A stretch of DNA of 22,781 bases from DASZPJ01 sp035550295 (GTDB lineage Bacteria > Patescibacteriota > Saccharimonadia > Saccharimonadales > UBA4665): the NCBI GenBank assembly GCA_035550295.1, contig DASZPJ010000014.1, forward strand, positions 1 to 22,781, given 5' to 3'. Positions 21,185-22,781 of this stretch are shown here, piece after piece. A program made the translations under genes and the position numbers. The notes below the pieces were generated by a model, which saw only the letters and a program-made list of their open reading frames with translations, did not search any database and was not told the origin of the DNA. Numbering within the stretch: position 1 is the stretch's first letter; every line of letters starts with the position of its first letter.

Positions 21185-22375
21185 ATGTCCAAAGAAAATG
21201 TTTTGATTGTGGGTGCTGGTTTTGGTGGCGTCAAGGCTGCCCTGGAATTAGCTGAAGATGAACGTTTTAACGTAACCTTGTTGAGCGACAGTGCTGAATT
21301 ACGCTATTACCCAACCCTTTACCATACTGCTACCGGTGGCCGGCGCGCCAATTCCAGCATTCCATTAAGCCGGATCTTTGAAGGCAAACCGGTAACACTA
21401 GCGGCCGGTACTGCTACCAGCCTGGACCGCAAGGCAAAAACCATCACCACGGCCGAAGGCCAGGCCTACAGTTACGACAGCTTGATTCTCGGACTGGGCG
21501 TAGTCACCAATTATTTTGGCATCACAGGCTTGGAAGAATTCTCATACAGCATAAAATCGCAGAGTGAAGCCGCTCGCTTTAAAAAGCACCTACACGACCA
21601 GCTAACCAACGACCACAAGCCCGACCTTAATTACGTGATCGTCGGCGCTGGACCAACAGGTATTGAGTTGGCTGGAGCATTACCAGGTTACCTCAAAAAA
21701 ATCAGCAAGGCGCATGGATTGCCGGAGCGTAAAATTCATATTGACCTAATCGAAGCTGCACCAAGGCTGTTGCCGCGTTTGCCAAAAGATGCTTCTCGAG
21801 CCGTCCAGAAGCAACTCAAAAAACTCGGTATCAAGCTCTACCTTGGCAGTGTGGTGCAAGGCGAAACCGCCGACGAACTTATGGTCAGCGGCAAGCCAAT
21901 CCGCAGCCACACCGTGGTTTGGACAGCCGGCGTCACCAACCATCCTTTTTTCCACGACAACCAATTTGTACTGACTAACCGCGGCAAGGTAGCCGTCGAC
22001 GTCTATTTGCAAGCCGAAGACAACATTTTTGTAATCGGTGACAACGCCAACACACCATTTAGCGGTTTGGCCCAAACCGCCCTGCGCGACGGTACCTTTG
22101 TCGCCCGTAATTTAAGCCGCCGGGCCAGTGGCCGGACGCTAAAAAGCTATGATGCCAAGCAGCCTATTACGGTCATTCCGGCTGGTCCACGCTGGGCAGC
22201 AGTAGTCTGGGGTCACTTGCGGATGTATGGCTGGATCGGTTATGCCTTGCGTGAAGCGGCCGATTTGATCGGTTTTCACGACCTAGAACCATGGACTACC
22301 GCCAGCAAACAATTCCTGACAGAGTTTGCCGTCGAAGACGACTGTGATGCCTGCAACGTCGCCAGCATCAAGTAG
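21185..22375 (+). CDS. ndh: Type II NADH:quinone oxidoreductase (NDH-2)
   Basis: 396 residues. Non-pumping flavoprotein that oxidises NADH and reduces quinone at the inner membrane face. FAD-binding GAGFGG is at 10-15, the NADH-binding dinucleotide fold VGAGPTGIELAG at 153-164 with acidic E190 closing it, WTAGV at 246-250, and the second FAD motif IGDNA at 284-288. The quinone-site motif that is AQxAxQ in many NDH-2 enzymes reads AQTALR (296-301). The C-terminal part (GHLRMYGWIGYALREAADLIGF) contains an amphipathic membrane-contact stretch. It could supply electrons to CyoABCD. Sulfide:quinone oxidoreductases share the fold, but their catalytic cysteines are not visible; the only two cysteines are in the last 10 residues. 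Confidence 0.92.
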   Translation: MSKENVLIVGAGFGGVKAALELAEDERFNVTLLSDSAELRYYPTLYHTATGGRRANSSIPLSRIFEGKPVTLAAGTATSLDRKAKTITTAEGQAYSYDSLILGLGVVTNYFGITGLEEFSYSIKSQSEAARFKKHLHDQLTNDHKPDLNYVIVGAGPTGIELAGALPGYLKKISKAHGLPERKIHIDLIEAAPRLLPRLPKDASRAVQKQLKKLGIKLYLGSVVQGETADELMVSGKPIRSHTVVWTAGVTNHPFFHDNQFVLTNRGKVAVDVYLQAEDNIFVIGDNANTPFSGLAQTALRDGTFVARNLSRRASGRTLKSYDAKQPITVIPAGPRWAAVVWGHLRMYGWIGYALREAADLIGFHDLEPWTTASKQFLTEFAVEDDCDACNVASIK

Positions 22376-22395
22376 CTTCCGCTCCCGCCAACCGA

Positions 22396-22401
22396 TACAA
22401 T
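22396..22401 (+). promoter_or_regulatory. -10 box of the UvrD-like helicase gene (predicted leaderless)
   Basis: TACAAT ends 6 nt before the ATG at 22408. No good -35 was found in the preceding bases, which include the stop codon of NDH-2. Confidence 0.5.
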
Positions 22402-22407
22402 ATAGCT

Positions 22408-22781
22408 ATGGCCGAGGAAGACCTGCTAAATAGCAAGCAATTAGAAGCTGCCAAAATTATTGATGGGCCGGTATTAGTAGTAGCTGGTGCCGGAACAGGC
22501 AAGACGCGAGTTATAGTTGAGAGAATCAACGCCCTTATAGCTGGCGGCGTTGAGCCAAACTCGATTTTGGCACTGACTTTCACGGATAAAGCGGCCGGTG
22601 AAATGCTCGACCGTGTTAATGCAACCAAGACGGGCGTAAACCTCGATACAACAATTGCCACCTTTAATGGTTTTGGTAATGACTTGTTGCAAATCTATGG
22701 TGGTGAGTACGGCTTAGGCCGTTTGCGACTTTTAGGTAAAACCGGCCAGTTGGTATTCTTGCGTGAACATTTGGATGATTT
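22408..22781 (+). CDS. UvrD/Rep/PcrA-type superfamily 1 DNA helicase (5' part only)
   Basis: The frame is open from ATG at 22408 to the window edge (124 complete codons). It shows the first motifs of SF1A 3'-5' helicases: Q-motif LLNSKQLEAA (6-15), Walker A GAGTGKT (27-33), motif Ia LALTFTDKAAGEM, and TIATFNGFGNDLL, where the commoner form is TFHSF. These proteins unwind DNA with ATP in repair and replication restart. The motor's second half and any fused nuclease domain lie beyond the window, so UvrD, PcrA and AddA/RecB-like forms cannot be separated. It begins 32 bp after NDH-2 with its own -10 box. Confidence 0.92.
   Translation, partial: MAEEDLLNSKQLEAAKIIDGPVLVVAGAGTGKTRVIVERINALIAGGVEPNSILALTFTDKAAGEMLDRVNATKTGVNLDTTIATFNGFGNDLLQIYGGEYGLGRLRLLGKTGQLVFLREHLDD

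Noticed and set aside
1..22781. CRISPR array, tRNA, rRNA, insertion sequence or attachment site
   Set aside because: No direct-repeat series, cloverleaf, transposase, integrase or terminal inverted repeats were seen.

Overview
The window looks like a chromosome segment of a Candidatus Saccharibacteria (TM7, CPR/Patescibacteria) genome. This is an inference from gene content and style: a very compact layout, a single-domain riboflavin kinase, a LytR-CpsA-Psr protein, GT2, GT4 and DUF2142 glycan genes, many lineage-type hypothetical membrane proteins, the standard genetic code, and a complete cytochrome bo3 operon beside NDH-2, a combination known from some environmental Saccharibacteria. No rRNA, tRNA, CRISPR array, insertion sequence or integrase was seen. 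No non-coding stretch exceeds 300 bases; the longest gap, about 156-168 bp between the LCP protein and the GT2 gene, holds two divergent promoters.

Layout. 1-359: the 3' end of gnd (6-phosphogluconate dehydrogenase). 356-2877: riboflavin kinase (-), a small protein with a possible chorismate-lyase-like fold (+), a membrane protein (+) and a flippase-like UPF0104 protein (-). 3009-5838: a plus-strand signalling cassette of a polytopic membrane protein, an 89-residue helical protein, a soluble PAS histidine kinase and a CheY-like receiver, followed convergently by a Crp/Fnr regulator (-). 6574-11537: envelope genes, namely an LCP transferase (-), a GT2 dolichyl-phosphate-sugar synthase-like enzyme (+), a DUF2142 GT-C-like protein (-) and a second UPF0104 protein (+). 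11579-13292: an OmpR-type regulator and its membrane histidine kinase. 13246-17909 (-): cyoABCDE, the quinol oxidase plus heme O synthase, joined by ATGA or TAATG overlaps. 17997-18356: a small orphan gene with atypical codon use. 18353-21117 (-): a GT4 glycosyltransferase followed by a GlcD/D-lactate-dehydrogenase-like flavoprotein. 21185-22375 (+): type II NADH dehydrogenase. 22408 to the end: the 5' part of a UvrD-type helicase.

How it fits together. NDH-2 and probably the GlcD-like flavoprotein could feed electrons to a quinone pool, and CyoABCD would pass them to oxygen, using heme O made by CyoE. The two-component system next to cyo and the Crp-like protein are candidate regulators. The glycosyltransferases, LCP protein and UPF0104 proteins point to surface glycan assembly. 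No quinone or heme biosynthesis gene other than cyoE is recognised with confidence here.

The most striking non-protein pattern is promoter placement. For most genes that begin a transcription unit, a good -10 hexamer ends only 6-10 nt before the start codon, so the predicted transcript begins at or within a few bases of the ATG (leaderless mRNA). Genes inside operons, and a few others, carry Shine-Dalgarno sequences instead. This logic also corrects several gene starts.
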